Below, piece after piece: positions 53,629-62,670 of a stretch of DNA of 64,000 bases. The DNA is from Elusimicrobiota bacterium (GTDB lineage Bacteria > Elusimicrobiota > Elusimicrobia > Elusimicrobiales > UBA9959), in the NCBI GenBank assembly GCA_003450815.1, contig DMES01000077.1:124001-188000 (forward strand). The letters are read 5' to 3'. The notes under the pieces were generated by a model. The model saw only the letters and a program-made list of their open reading frames with translations, was not told the origin of the DNA and did not search any database. How positions within the stretch are numbered: the stretch's first letter is position 1; the number at the start of each line of letters is the position of its first letter. Both the position numbers and the translations under genes were made by a program.

Positions 53629-54753
53629 ATGATAAGATCTTTGGCGATAAGAGGCCGGAACTTTTTTAACAGGGTCAGGTGGAAACTTCACCCCTATAAC
53701 ATCACAAACCCTTGTTTCCCTTCCGCCTCAGGGAAATTAACCAAACCTCTCCTGATTACGTGCGGAAAGGGATTTGACCAATCCAAGCCGACGGCGGGAA
53801 CATTGTGGCCGATCGGGCTGGCTCGCGGGTGGGCGGATGTCTGCGGGCCCGCAAAACTTGTGCCGGACTGCGATATTATCAGGGAAATTGACAAGTGGGA
53901 TAACCCCGCTGTCTTTATGTCGATATACAATCTTTTGTCTTTAGACGATAACCAGTGCAGAAAACTGCGGGAGGTTGATCTGTTCGTTTATATACAGATG
54001 CATCCATCCAGGCTGAAGGATTTTCAAAAGCATTCCTTATTGCTCCAATCTGATATTAATGCCGTTACGGATTCATACAACAGGATATTGCTTGCCCAGC
54101 CGAAGTTTTTCTGGAATTCCGCGGGCACACGAAGCCTGCATTGGACACAGGAATGGATAAATGAAGGGCTTAAGTGGGAGCCGCTTTATTTTGCCGCCGA
54201 TCCCTATCGATATTATCCGGAGCCGAACCGTGAAAATTTCGGGCACATAAAAATGGCTTATGTGGGAGGGTACTGGCCGGAAAAAGCCCTGGGTTTTGAC
54301 CAATATCTGCGTCCCTGGGAAGAGATTCTTAATTTGTATGGCGTGGATGCGTGGCCCTACAAGCATTATCAGGGCAGAATTGATGAGGTGACTGAACGGA
54401 ACATCTATTCAACGGCCGGTTTAATACCCCTGGTGACATCTCCGGCCGGATGGGATATGGGGGAACTGACCGAGCGGTATTTTAAAACGCCCGCCTGCAA
54501 AGCTTTTTGTATCTCGGATCATAATCCTTCCGTGCGCGAAGCTTTCAACAAAGATGAATTGCTTATGGCGGAAAGCCCGGAGCATTTCCACGAGCTGGTG
54601 CGCGAGATGCTGAAAGGAAAGATAGATACCGGTCATTGGAGAGAGAAGACTTTTAATGCAGTTATGGCCAAGCATCTCTATAAGCACAGGGCGCTTCAGA
54701 TCTTAAAAGCCCTTGAAAAAAGTGACGGGTTTTTAATTAATTCCGCAGCGTAA
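53629..54753 (+). CDS. Putative glycosyltransferase (CgeB/GT-B-like)
   Basis: A 374-residue protein with an N-terminal domain (LLITCGKGFDQSKPTAGTLWP, VFMSIYNLLSLDD) and a C-terminal half with MAYVGGYWPEKALGFDQYLRPW, RNIYSTAGLIPLVTSPAGWD and ERYFKTPACKAFCISDHNPS, VREAFNKDELLMAESPEHF. The last part follows the CgeB-type/Glycos_transf_1_2 pattern where an acidic residue contacts the nucleotide sugar. Immediate neighbour of the GNAT gene (no gap), so they form one operon. Donor unknown. Confidence 0.65.
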   Translation: MIRSLAIRGRNFFNRVRWKLHPYNITNPCFPSASGKLTKPLLITCGKGFDQSKPTAGTLWPIGLARGWADVCGPAKLVPDCDIIREIDKWDNPAVFMSIYNLLSLDDNQCRKLREVDLFVYIQMHPSRLKDFQKHSLLLQSDINAVTDSYNRILLAQPKFFWNSAGTRSLHWTQEWINEGLKWEPLYFAADPYRYYPEPNRENFGHIKMAYVGGYWPEKALGFDQYLRPWEEILNLYGVDAWPYKHYQGRIDEVTERNIYSTAGLIPLVTSPAGWDMGELTERYFKTPACKAFCISDHNPSVREAFNKDELLMAESPEHFHELVREMLKGKIDTGHWREKTFNAVMAKHLYKHRALQILKALEKSDGFLINSAA

Positions 54754-54771
54754 AAGGTATAAGGTAACCTG

Positions 54772-56289
54772 ATGGCAAAACGTATATTGCTGATAGCAAG
54801 TAGTTTTGAGGAAGTTCCTTCTATTGCGTCCAAAGGTGTGGATACACGATTGAGCATCAAATTGACGGACCTTTCGCACTATCCTCTGGGCTTGGGTTAT
54901 GTCTACTCATACCTTGAGGCGGCGGGACATGAAGTGAGAAGTCTGTGGATGAACAATCATCCATTTGAAGTGTGTCTTAAAAGTACAATCGAAACCATAA
55001 ACCGATTTAAGCCAGCTATCATTGGGTTGCAGATAATGACTGCAAATAGGACAAGCAGTTACAGGTTAATTGAGTATATACACCAGCATTACCCGGATAT
55101 CCAACTGGTGATTGGAGGCATACACGCTACCGTGATGTATAAGCAGCTGGTTTTGAAATACCCGTTTATTATAGTGGTGACAGGAGAGGGGGAGCTTACT
55201 TTCGCGGAACTTGCGGAGAAACTTCCCGGAGCAAATGCCCAATGGGACGACATAAAAGGCATAGCATTCTATCGTGACAATGGCGTGGTTTCAACCCAGC
55301 CTCGTGAACTGATCGAAGATCTTGACGCTCTGCCGTTCCCTAAACACGAGGCCTTTTTTGATCCTCAAAGGACATACGGCTGCATTGTCACCTCAAGAGG
55401 ATGTCCGTTTTCTTGCAGTTTTTGCTGTCTGGAAGCCATCACCCGCCGGAAGGTAAGAATGCGCAGCGTTGCCAATGTCATGGCGGAAATTGAATTCATG
55501 ATCAAAACATTTCCGCGGATGCGAATGCTGTTTATACACGACGACACTTTTTTTCTTGATAACAAGCGTGTGATAGAATTCTGCGATGAGGTGGTTAGAA
55601 GGGGGATCAAGCTTGATTTTATATGTTCGGGAAGAGTTAAACCGCTCAGCGCAGAGATGATACGCAAACTGGAGCAGGCTAATTTCAAGAAAGTCCTGCT
55701 GGGGTTGGAGAGCGGAGATGAAGGCGTTCTTAAGGCGTGCAGAAAAGGCATTACCCTTGACGATGTTGTCAACGCTTTTCAACTATTCGCGCGGTCTTCA
55801 ATAGATGTGTATGCTTTCCTTATCGTCGGTTTGCCCGGAGAGAATGAAACAACTGTTGCTAATACCATAAAACTGATTAAGCGGTTGCAGAAAATCAAAT
55901 ACATCTATTACGACAACTTTTCAACGCTTACTGTTTATCCCGGCACTGATGTGTATGAGATGACTAAACGGGCCGGGGTTCTAAACGATGACTTTTGGCT
56001 TTCCGATAAGCTTACGCCGCTTTATACTCTTGAAAATAGCCCTGAGCAGCTGCTTGAGCTGAGAGAAATACTTTTGAATCACATCTCCCTGGATCGGTTC
56101 TTCACGCTGCCGGGGTTTAAAGCCCAGGTCGGAATGCTGCCGTATATCGCCCCATATGTGTTGAGGTATGTTTTGCCTCTCAAGCTCCTTAGACTGGCGG
56201 TGTGGATTTTGCGGCCGCTTCTGCCGGCAAGGCTTTATAATAAGGTCAGATCGCTGTATAGGTCGTTCTTTAATTTAGCAGACAACTGA
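54772..56289 (+). CDS. B12-binding radical SAM protein (2 of 2)
   Basis: A 505-residue protein with a B12-binding domain (LGYVYSYLEAAGHEVRSLWM, IIGLQIMTANRT, LVIGGIHATVM) and a radical SAM domain with CPFSCSFCC (CxxxCxxC). Further parts are LFIHDDTFFLDNKRVIEF, KVLLGLESGDEGVLKACRK and FLIVGLPGENE. The C-terminal tail (LPYIAPYVLRYVLPLKLLRL) is hydrophobic and may attach to the membrane. It resembles enzymes such as HpnP/BchE-like methylases and cyclases in architecture. Probably decorates the glycan or its lipid carrier. Confidence 0.88.
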   Translation: MAKRILLIASSFEEVPSIASKGVDTRLSIKLTDLSHYPLGLGYVYSYLEAAGHEVRSLWMNNHPFEVCLKSTIETINRFKPAIIGLQIMTANRTSSYRLIEYIHQHYPDIQLVIGGIHATVMYKQLVLKYPFIIVVTGEGELTFAELAEKLPGANAQWDDIKGIAFYRDNGVVSTQPRELIEDLDALPFPKHEAFFDPQRTYGCIVTSRGCPFSCSFCCLEAITRRKVRMRSVANVMAEIEFMIKTFPRMRMLFIHDDTFFLDNKRVIEFCDEVVRRGIKLDFICSGRVKPLSAEMIRKLEQANFKKVLLGLESGDEGVLKACRKGITLDDVVNAFQLFARSSIDVYAFLIVGLPGENETTVANTIKLIKRLQKIKYIYYDNFSTLTVYPGTDVYEMTKRAGVLNDDFWLSDKLTPLYTLENSPEQLLELREILLNHISLDRFFTLPGFKAQVGMLPYIAPYVLRYVLPLKLLRLAVWILRPLLPARLYNKVRSLYRSFFNLADN

Positions 56290-56388
56290 AATTACGGGAA
56301 GCGGCGTGTGAAAGCAGCTATTATGCAAACCTGCATCCGGCCTTGGCGCCAGTAGATCAAAAGGTCGCATGACAAGGAACAAGAAAAA

Positions 56389-57318
56389 ATGAAGGTTCTT
56401 CTTTTTGGCGGCTCAGGTATGGTGGGACACAGCTTCCTTGAGCATCCTTTGGCAGCTAAACTGGAAGTATTTTCTCCGGACAGATCGGAGGTTGACCTTT
56501 TTGATTATCCGGCCGTAAAAGCTTATATTGAAAGGATCAAACCCGATATTATTATAAATGCCGCGGCCCGGGTAGGCGGCATACACGCCAATATTGCGCG
56601 GCCGGTAGCTTTTCTGCTTGAGAATCTGGATATAGGGCGCAATCTGGTTTGGGCGGCCCGTAACTGCGGCGTTAAAAAACTTATCAATTTGGGCAGCTCC
56701 TGCATGTATCCGCGCAACGCTCTAAACCCGCTTAAGGAAGAGATGATATTACAGGGAGAGTTTGAACCTACAAATGAAGGGTACGCGCTTTCAAAAACGG
56801 TGATTTCACGCCTTTGCTCCTATATCTCGAAAGAAACCCCGGAATTTAGCTATAAAACCCTTATCCCCTGTAATCTCTATGGCCGCTGGGATAAATTTTC
56901 CCCGGAACATTCACACCTGGTCCCTGCGGTTATCAGAAAGCTGCATCTGGCCAAAATTAACGGAGAAAAAACCGTGGAAATCTGGGGCGATGGCGCTGCA
57001 AGGCGAGAATTTATGTATGCGGGCGATGTCGCAGACTGTATTCACAGGGCCATAATTAATTTTGACAGTTTGCCGGAACTGATGAACGTTGGCCCCGGCA
57101 GCGACTATTCCGTTAACGATTATTATCAAACCGTGGCAGAAGTTGTCGGGTACACCGGCGCCTTCACGCATGACCTGTCCAAGCCGGAGGGAATGAAACA
57201 GAAATTAATAGACATAACCCGCATGTCCGCCTGGGGCTGGCGGCCCGGCACAACGTTAAAAGAAGGCGTAAAAGCCTCCTATGATTTTTTTAAGACTTTC
57301 CGAGGAGATGCGAAATGA
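56389..57318 (+). CDS. GDP-L-fucose synthase-like (Fcl/ColC) epimerase-reductase
   Basis: A 309-residue SDR with FGGSGMVGHSFLEH, AAARVGGIHANIARPVAFLL, LINLGSSCMYPRNALNPLKEE, the YALSK catalytic tyrosine-lysine pair (NEGYALSKTVISRL), and PCNLYGRWDKFSPEHSHLVPA. The GGIHAN and SSCxYP blocks are those of Fcl (WcaG), which makes GDP-L-fucose. The next gene is a ColD-like dehydratase, so this copy could instead be ColC, the epimerase/reductase of GDP-L-colitose. It overlaps that gene by 4 bases (ATGA). GDP-mannose 4,6-dehydratase is not in the window. Confidence 0.88.
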   Translation: MKVLLFGGSGMVGHSFLEHPLAAKLEVFSPDRSEVDLFDYPAVKAYIERIKPDIIINAAARVGGIHANIARPVAFLLENLDIGRNLVWAARNCGVKKLINLGSSCMYPRNALNPLKEEMILQGEFEPTNEGYALSKTVISRLCSYISKETPEFSYKTLIPCNLYGRWDKFSPEHSHLVPAVIRKLHLAKINGEKTVEIWGDGAARREFMYAGDVADCIHRAIINFDSLPELMNVGPGSDYSVNDYYQTVAEVVGYTGAFTHDLSKPEGMKQKLIDITRMSAWGWRPGTTLKEGVKASYDFFKTFRGDAK

Positions 57319-58490
57319 TCCCGCTGATGAAAAATTGTTTTCTTAACGAACACGAAACCAAAAAAGCTCTGGCGGATTTTCTTCTGCGTACCGGCCATTT
57401 AAGCATGGGAGAGAAATGCCTTGAATTTGAACGGGAGTTTGCAAAGGTTCAGGGCCGCAAGCACTGCGTGCTTTTTAACAGCGGCGCCAGCGCCAATCTG
57501 GCCCTTTTGCAGGCTCTTAAAAATATGGGCCGCCTTAAAGACGGTTCCACGGTCGGTTTTTCCGCCCTTACCTGGTCCACCAATGTAATGCCCATCATTC
57601 AGCTTGGCATGAAGCCTGTGCCTGTTGACTGCCGGCCCGATACTCTTAACTCAATGGCCGCCAATCTTGCCGACACGCTAAAAAAGGTAAAGCTGGACGC
57701 GTTCTTTATAACCAATGCCCTCGGTTTTGCCGGGGACCTGGGGGAGATAAGGGCGCTTTGCGGCAAAAAGGGCATTATACTTCTTGAGGATAATTGCGAA
57801 TCGCTCGGCACCGTTCTTCCTGGCGGGAAAACCGGCAACTTCGGAATAGCTTCAACCTTCTCTTTTTTTGTGGCGCATCATATGTCCACCATTGAGGGGG
57901 GCGCGTGCTGCACGGATGACCATGACCTTGAAGAAATGCTGCGCATGACCCGCGCCAACGGCTGGGACCGGAACCTGGGCGTTAGCAGCCAGCGGAAACT
58001 CAGGGATAAATACGCCATAAAAAGCGAGTTTGAGGCTAAATACACGTTCTACGACCTGGCCTTCAACCTTCGCCCCACTGAAATAACCGGCTTTATAGGC
58101 CTTACCCAGCTTAACTACCTGGCCGAAAACTGCGCGGTACGGCAGAAAAATTACCTTAAGCTGGAGAAAGAGGTTAAAAATAACCCTGATCTTATTGCGC
58201 TTAACCGGGGACATATCTCTTTTCTCTCAAGCTTCGCTTTTCCGGTTATATGCAAAACAAAGGAATTAAGGCCCAAATATATGGAGCAGTTTTCAGGTGA
58301 TGGAGTTGAAATACGGCCTGTCATAGCAGGCAATATGCAGCATCAGCCGTTCTATGCCAAATATGTAAAAGAAACCTACCCGCTGCCGGGGGCTGACTTT
58401 CTGCATGAATGCGGTTTTTACTGCGGTAATTACCCGGAGCTAAATGCGGCGGACCTGGACATGCTTAAGAGCTGTTTGCGAAGGTATTAA
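57315..58490 (+). CDS. ColD-like PLP-dependent GDP-4-keto-6-deoxymannose 3-dehydratase
   Basis: A 391-residue member of the DegT fold in which the PLP lysine is replaced by histidine: FSFFVAHHMSTIEGG with H188. ColD uses His in this place and acts as a 3-dehydratase/deaminase instead of an aminotransferase. Other matching blocks are ILLEDNCESLGTVL, RANGWDRNLGV, FNLRPTEITGFIGLTQL and GVEIRPVIAGN. No Fe-S cysteine cluster like that of the RfbH/E1 type was noted. Expected product: GDP-4-keto-3,6-dideoxymannose, converted by the gene before it. Confidence 0.85.
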   Translation: MIPLMKNCFLNEHETKKALADFLLRTGHLSMGEKCLEFEREFAKVQGRKHCVLFNSGASANLALLQALKNMGRLKDGSTVGFSALTWSTNVMPIIQLGMKPVPVDCRPDTLNSMAANLADTLKKVKLDAFFITNALGFAGDLGEIRALCGKKGIILLEDNCESLGTVLPGGKTGNFGIASTFSFFVAHHMSTIEGGACCTDDHDLEEMLRMTRANGWDRNLGVSSQRKLRDKYAIKSEFEAKYTFYDLAFNLRPTEITGFIGLTQLNYLAENCAVRQKNYLKLEKEVKNNPDLIALNRGHISFLSSFAFPVICKTKELRPKYMEQFSGDGVEIRPVIAGNMQHQPFYAKYVKETYPLPGADFLHECGFYCGNYPELNAADLDMLKSCLRRY

Positions 58491-58492
58491 AA

Positions 58493-59365
58493 ATGATCAT
58501 AGTTAAATTGGTGGGCGGACTAGGGAACCAGATGTTTCAGTATGCACTGGGACGGCGCCTGTCCGTTAAGAATAACCTGCCGCTAAAGTTTGACATCTCA
58601 TACCTTGGCAAGGCCAATAGACCCTTTACCTACAGGCTGGAGCATTTAAATACAGCCGGAACGGTGGCTACTGCCGGCGAAATAGCGCGGCTTAAATGCG
58701 GGAGCGGCCTTAAGGCGGTTATTGCCGGCCTGCTGGGATACCCCCGGTATAGCGATCGCTATGTTAAAGAAAACGGTCTGCGCTTCCAGGAAAGCGTTCT
58801 TAACCTCAAGGGCGGCGCGTATCTGGACGGCTACTGGGGAAACGAAAAATACTTTACCGATATCAGGGATATCTTATTGGCTGAGTTTACCGTGAAAGCG
58901 GCGCTTGACGGAGAAAATAAAAGGATAGCGGAGCTGATCGCCGCCACAAACTCAGTGAGCCTTCATGTAAGAAGAGGGGATTATGTGTCCGACCCCGGCG
59001 CCGCCCGGGTGCTGGGAACATGCCCGCTGGACTACTACTCAAAAGCGGTGGAGCTGATCTGCGCCAAAGCCCCTGACCCTCATTTTTTCGTGTTTTCCGA
59101 CGACCAGGCCTGGGTAAAAGACAATATAAAGATCGCGCTTCATCAGGTTACCTATGTCGATCATAATGACGGAGAGCACGAGTTCGAGGATTTGCGCCTT
59201 ATGACGCTCTGCAGGCATAATATCATCGCAAACAGCAGTTTCAGCTGGTGGGGGGCTTGGCTTAACAAAAAAAACCATAAGACTGTATTAGCGCCGGCGA
59301 AATGGTTTGTGGATCCAACTATTAATGCTTCGGATTTTATACCCCCATCATGGACAAAAATATGA
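58493..59365 (+). CDS. GT11-type alpha-1,2-fucosyl/colitosyltransferase
   Basis: A 290-residue protein of GT11: VKLVGGLGNQMFQYALGRRL at the start, HVRRGDYVSDPGA (the peptide II HxRRGDY used for the GDP sugar), and NSSFSWWGAWLNKK with the fucosyltransferase C-terminal motif. In E. coli O55 and related gene sets a GT11 enzyme transfers colitose. The position directly after the ColC/ColD-like pair fits that role here. Confidence 0.92.
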   Translation: MIIVKLVGGLGNQMFQYALGRRLSVKNNLPLKFDISYLGKANRPFTYRLEHLNTAGTVATAGEIARLKCGSGLKAVIAGLLGYPRYSDRYVKENGLRFQESVLNLKGGAYLDGYWGNEKYFTDIRDILLAEFTVKAALDGENKRIAELIAATNSVSLHVRRGDYVSDPGAARVLGTCPLDYYSKAVELICAKAPDPHFFVFSDDQAWVKDNIKIALHQVTYVDHNDGEHEFEDLRLMTLCRHNIIANSSFSWWGAWLNKKNHKTVLAPAKWFVDPTINASDFIPPSWTKI

Positions 59366-59458
59366 TTTGGAAACTATCGGTGGCGTAATTTTATAAAATT
59401 ACTACTACATATTTGATACAAGCAAAGCCTTAAATATTAGATTTAAAGGAACTTCGAT

Positions 59459-60592
59459 ATGAGGCGTGATAATTCTGAAAACACCCCTGTTTATGTTACC
59501 CAACCAGACTTGCCCCCTCTTGAAGAGTTTACCGCGTCCCTGAAGCAGATATGGGGCAATAAATGGCTGACCAACGGCGGGCCATTCCACCAGAAGTTTG
59601 AGGAGGCGATAGCGGAGTATCTGGGGGTTAAATATATTTCTGTTTTTTCGAATGGAACGCTTGCATTGGTGAGCGCGCTGCAGGCATTGCGTATTACCGG
59701 AGAGGTAATTACGACTCCTTTCAGTTTTGTGGCTACAACCCATTCTATCTGGTGGAATAATATTAAGCCTGTTTTTGCAGATATCGAGCCTGGTTTTTTC
59801 AATCTTGACCCCGAAAAAGTCGAAGCGGCTATTACCCCGCAAACCACGGCTATCATGCCGGTCCATGTGTATGGCAATCCGTGTGATGTGGAGAAATTGC
59901 GGAAAATAGCCGATACCTATGGGCTGAAGCTAATTTATGATGCCGCTCACGCGTTCGGCGTTAAAAAAAACGGCAGTTCGATCCTTAACTTCGGTGACCT
60001 CGTGACACTTAGTTTCCATGCCACAAAAGTGTTTAATACTGTTGAAGGCGGCGCCATTATCTGCCGTGATGAAAAGATGAAGCAGAGAATCGATTTTTTA
60101 AAAAATTTTGGATATGCCGGTGAGACCACGGTTATTGAGCCCGGCATTAACGCCAAAATGAACGAGCTTCAGGCGGCTTACGGGCTGCTGCAGCTGAAAT
60201 ATGTAGATAGTTATATAGCCAAGCGTAAAACAATTTCCAAAAAATACAGGGTGCAATTGGAGGGTATAAAGGGAATCAGGCTATTGCAGGACATAGAGGG
60301 GGTGGAGCATAATTATTCCTATTTTCCCATTCTAATCGATTCCCAGGGATTCGGCAGGACCAGGGATGAGCTTAACGAGGAGCTGAAAAAACATAATATT
60401 TTTGCACGGAAATATTTCTATCCCCTTATCAGCCAATTCCCGACTTACAGGGGATTGTCCTCTGCAAAGCATGAAAATCTTCCCATTGCGGAGAAAGCGG
60501 CAAAAGAAGTTTTGTGCCTGCCGATTTACCCCGCCCTTGAGCTGGACAGCATTGACTTGATTTGCAGCATTATCAGGGAGTATGGTGTATGA
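59459..60592 (+). CDS. DegT/DnrJ/EryC1 sugar aminotransferase (4 of 4)
   Basis: A 377-residue PLP enzyme with lysine in LSFHATKVFNTVEGGAIICRD and KYISVFSNGTLALVSALQAL, IYDAAHAFGVKKNGSS. The NTVEGG block is typical of the VioA/FdtB group acting on dTDP-keto sugars. AAAGGA ribosome site. About 95 bp after the GT11 gene and overlapping the WbqC gene by 4 bases, so it starts a small operon of tailoring genes. Confidence 0.92.
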   Translation: MRRDNSENTPVYVTQPDLPPLEEFTASLKQIWGNKWLTNGGPFHQKFEEAIAEYLGVKYISVFSNGTLALVSALQALRITGEVITTPFSFVATTHSIWWNNIKPVFADIEPGFFNLDPEKVEAAITPQTTAIMPVHVYGNPCDVEKLRKIADTYGLKLIYDAAHAFGVKKNGSSILNFGDLVTLSFHATKVFNTVEGGAIICRDEKMKQRIDFLKNFGYAGETTVIEPGINAKMNELQAAYGLLQLKYVDSYIAKRKTISKKYRVQLEGIKGIRLLQDIEGVEHNYSYFPILIDSQGFGRTRDELNEELKKHNIFARKYFYPLISQFPTYRGLSSAKHENLPIAEKAAKEVLCLPIYPALELDSIDLICSIIREYGV

Positions 60593-61293
60593 AAGTTGCT
60601 ATCATGCAGCCATATTTCTTTCCGTATATCGGGTATTTCCAATTAATGAATGCGGTTGATAAATTTATCATTTACGATAATATTGAATTTACAAAGAAGG
60701 GGTGGATTAATCGCAATAGAATTATGATTAATGGGAAAGATTTTTATATCACTCTTCCCTTGAAAAAAGATTCGGACTTTTTAGATGTAAAAGACAGATA
60801 TTTGGCTGATATCTGGTCTGTGGATAAAGAAAAGATGTTGAATAGGATAACAGGAGCCTATCGCAAAGCGCCGCATTTCAGCACGGTGTATCCCATGATA
60901 GAAAAATGCATTATTTTTGAGGATAACAATTTATTTAAATTCATCTTTAATTCGTTAACCGCGATAAAGGAGTATTTGGGCATACAGACTTCTTTTGTAG
61001 TCTCCTCAACTGTGCCGATTGACCACGCTTTAAGGGCTCAGGAAAAAGTTATAGCCATCTGTAAAGCAATGAAGGCAGATGCCTATTTGAATCCTATTGG
61101 AGGGCTTCAGCTTTATAACTTAAAAGATTTTAAAACAGAAGGCATAGATTTACATTTCATTAAGTCAACTGAATGCCCATACAAGCAATACAGTAACGAC
61201 TTTGTTCCCTGGTTGTCAATAATCGATGTGATGATGTTCAATACGAAAGAAAAAATACGAGAATATCTGGCTTACGGATATGAGCTCGTGTAG
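60589..61293 (+). CDS. WbqC-family protein
   Basis: A 234-residue protein starting KVAIMQPYFFPYIGYFQLMN, the WbqC hallmark, followed by FIIYDNIEFTKKGWINRNR, LNPIGGLQLYN and FVPWLSIIDVMMFN. The family is found in O-antigen and EPS clusters next to DegT aminotransferases; some members are linked to acylation of amino sugars. The ATG at 60589 (ATGA overlap) is taken over an upstream in-frame start at 60562. Confidence 0.92.
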   Translation: MKVAIMQPYFFPYIGYFQLMNAVDKFIIYDNIEFTKKGWINRNRIMINGKDFYITLPLKKDSDFLDVKDRYLADIWSVDKEKMLNRITGAYRKAPHFSTVYPMIEKCIIFEDNNLFKFIFNSLTAIKEYLGIQTSFVVSSTVPIDHALRAQEKVIAICKAMKADAYLNPIGGLQLYNLKDFKTEGIDLHFIKSTECPYKQYSNDFVPWLSIIDVMMFNTKEKIREYLAYGYELV

Positions 61294-61334
61294 TGGCCCG
61301 ATAGCGTGTTTGATTTGCGCAAATACGTTCGCGC

Positions 61335-62660
61335 ATGTGGATTGGTGTGATTGTGAGTATGATGTGTATGATTGATAGGAAAATAAAGATACTGATATTT
61401 CCAGCAGGATCAGAAATAGGGCTGGAGATTTACAATGCTTTACGGTATAACCTTCATCTAGAGGTGTTCGGCGCATCAGCAAAATCAGACCATGCTGGTT
61501 ATGTATATGATAAGCGCCACTATACTGAGGGCTCCTTTAATGTGAACACCCCCGGTTTTATAAGCCGGTTTAACGTGCTCTTAAAAAAATTGGATATTGA
61601 TTTAATACTACCCACGCATGATACAGTAACCTTGTTTTTAGCGAAACATGCTCAACAAATATGCGCAAAAACCATCACTTCGCCATTCGAAACCGCTCTA
61701 ATTGCTCGGGAAAAACGGCTGACCTATGATCGTTTCAAAAAATTTGATTTTTGTCCAAAAATATATTCTTATCCATTTGTGGATGTTGTGTTTCCTGTTT
61801 TTTTGAAGCCTAATATCGGTGAGGGAGGTAAAAAAACATGTTTAGTTACAAATATTCAGGAATTGTTGTCTAATCTAAAGGCTGATAAGGAATTAATACC
61901 CTGTGAGTATTTGCCAGGAGAAGAATTAAGTGTCGACTGTTTTTCTAATTATGGTGGCGAACTTATATTCGTTGGGCCCAGAACACGTGAACGGATTACT
62001 ATGGGGATTTCATTCAGATCCTCCGCGGTTGCTTTAACACCAGAAATACAAAGAATAGCCAAAGCGATAAATTCTTCAGTCAAGATACGCGGGGCCTGGT
62101 TTTTTCAAATAAAAAAAGATAAAAAAAACAAATGGAAACTTTTGGAATTTGCTGTCAGACAGGCCAGTACGATGGGGCTTTATCGGCAAGTGGGGATTAA
62201 CTTCGCACTTTTAAGCATTTTTGATGCAATGGGCGTAAAGGTATCAATACTTAAAAATAACTATAGCATAGGTTTGGATCGGTGTCTCATGAATCGATAC
62301 CATTCTGATTTGCAATATCGTAGGGTGTATATTGACTTTGATGATACTATCGTAATAGGAAATAAAGTTAATTTGGCCGCAGTTTCGTTTCTATACCAAT
62401 GTAAAAACAAGGGGGTTCGCGTATGCCTACTAACAAAGCATGTGGCCGACCTAGCGGACAGCCTCAAGAGATATGCATTGGCTGAAAACTTGTTTGATGA
62501 AATAGTGGTGATAAAACCAAATGACGATAAATGCAGATATATAAAACCGGAAGGCGCTATTTTTATAGATAATTATTTTTTTGACCGCCTAAAAGCAAGC
62601 CGAAAATTAAGCGTCCCTGTTTTTGACGTGGACGCAATTGAGTCGTTGCTCACCGATTAG
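61335..62660 (+). CDS. ATP-grasp ligase fused to HAD-like domain
   Basis: A 441-residue protein. Residues about 12-325 are an ATP-grasp enzyme of the carbamoyl-phosphate-synthase-like kind (ILIFPAGSEIGLEIYNALRY, LILPTHDTVTLFLAKHA, FPVFLKPNIGEGGKKTCLV, IPCEYLPGEELSVDCF, WKLLEFAVRQAS). Residues about 335-441 carry a HAD-type start VYIDFDDTIVIGNKVN (DxD) with LLTKHVADLADSLKRY and AIFIDNYFFDRL. The pairing suggests ligation of an amino acid or similar to a sugar with an HAD phosphatase on the same chain. Starts at 61335, 61359 and 61368 are all possible. Confidence 0.8.
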   Translation: MWIGVIVSMMCMIDRKIKILIFPAGSEIGLEIYNALRYNLHLEVFGASAKSDHAGYVYDKRHYTEGSFNVNTPGFISRFNVLLKKLDIDLILPTHDTVTLFLAKHAQQICAKTITSPFETALIAREKRLTYDRFKKFDFCPKIYSYPFVDVVFPVFLKPNIGEGGKKTCLVTNIQELLSNLKADKELIPCEYLPGEELSVDCFSNYGGELIFVGPRTRERITMGISFRSSAVALTPEIQRIAKAINSSVKIRGAWFFQIKKDKKNKWKLLEFAVRQASTMGLYRQVGINFALLSIFDAMGVKVSILKNNYSIGLDRCLMNRYHSDLQYRRVYIDFDDTIVIGNKVNLAAVSFLYQCKNKGVRVCLLTKHVADLADSLKRYALAENLFDEIVVIKPNDDKCRYIKPEGAIFIDNYFFDRLKASRKLSVPVFDVDAIESLLTD

Positions 62661-62670
62661 TGGGGTATTT

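Noticed and set aside
57315..58490. Ordinary sugar aminotransferase
   Set aside because: The position of the PLP lysine is His, so transamination by the usual internal aldimine is not expected.
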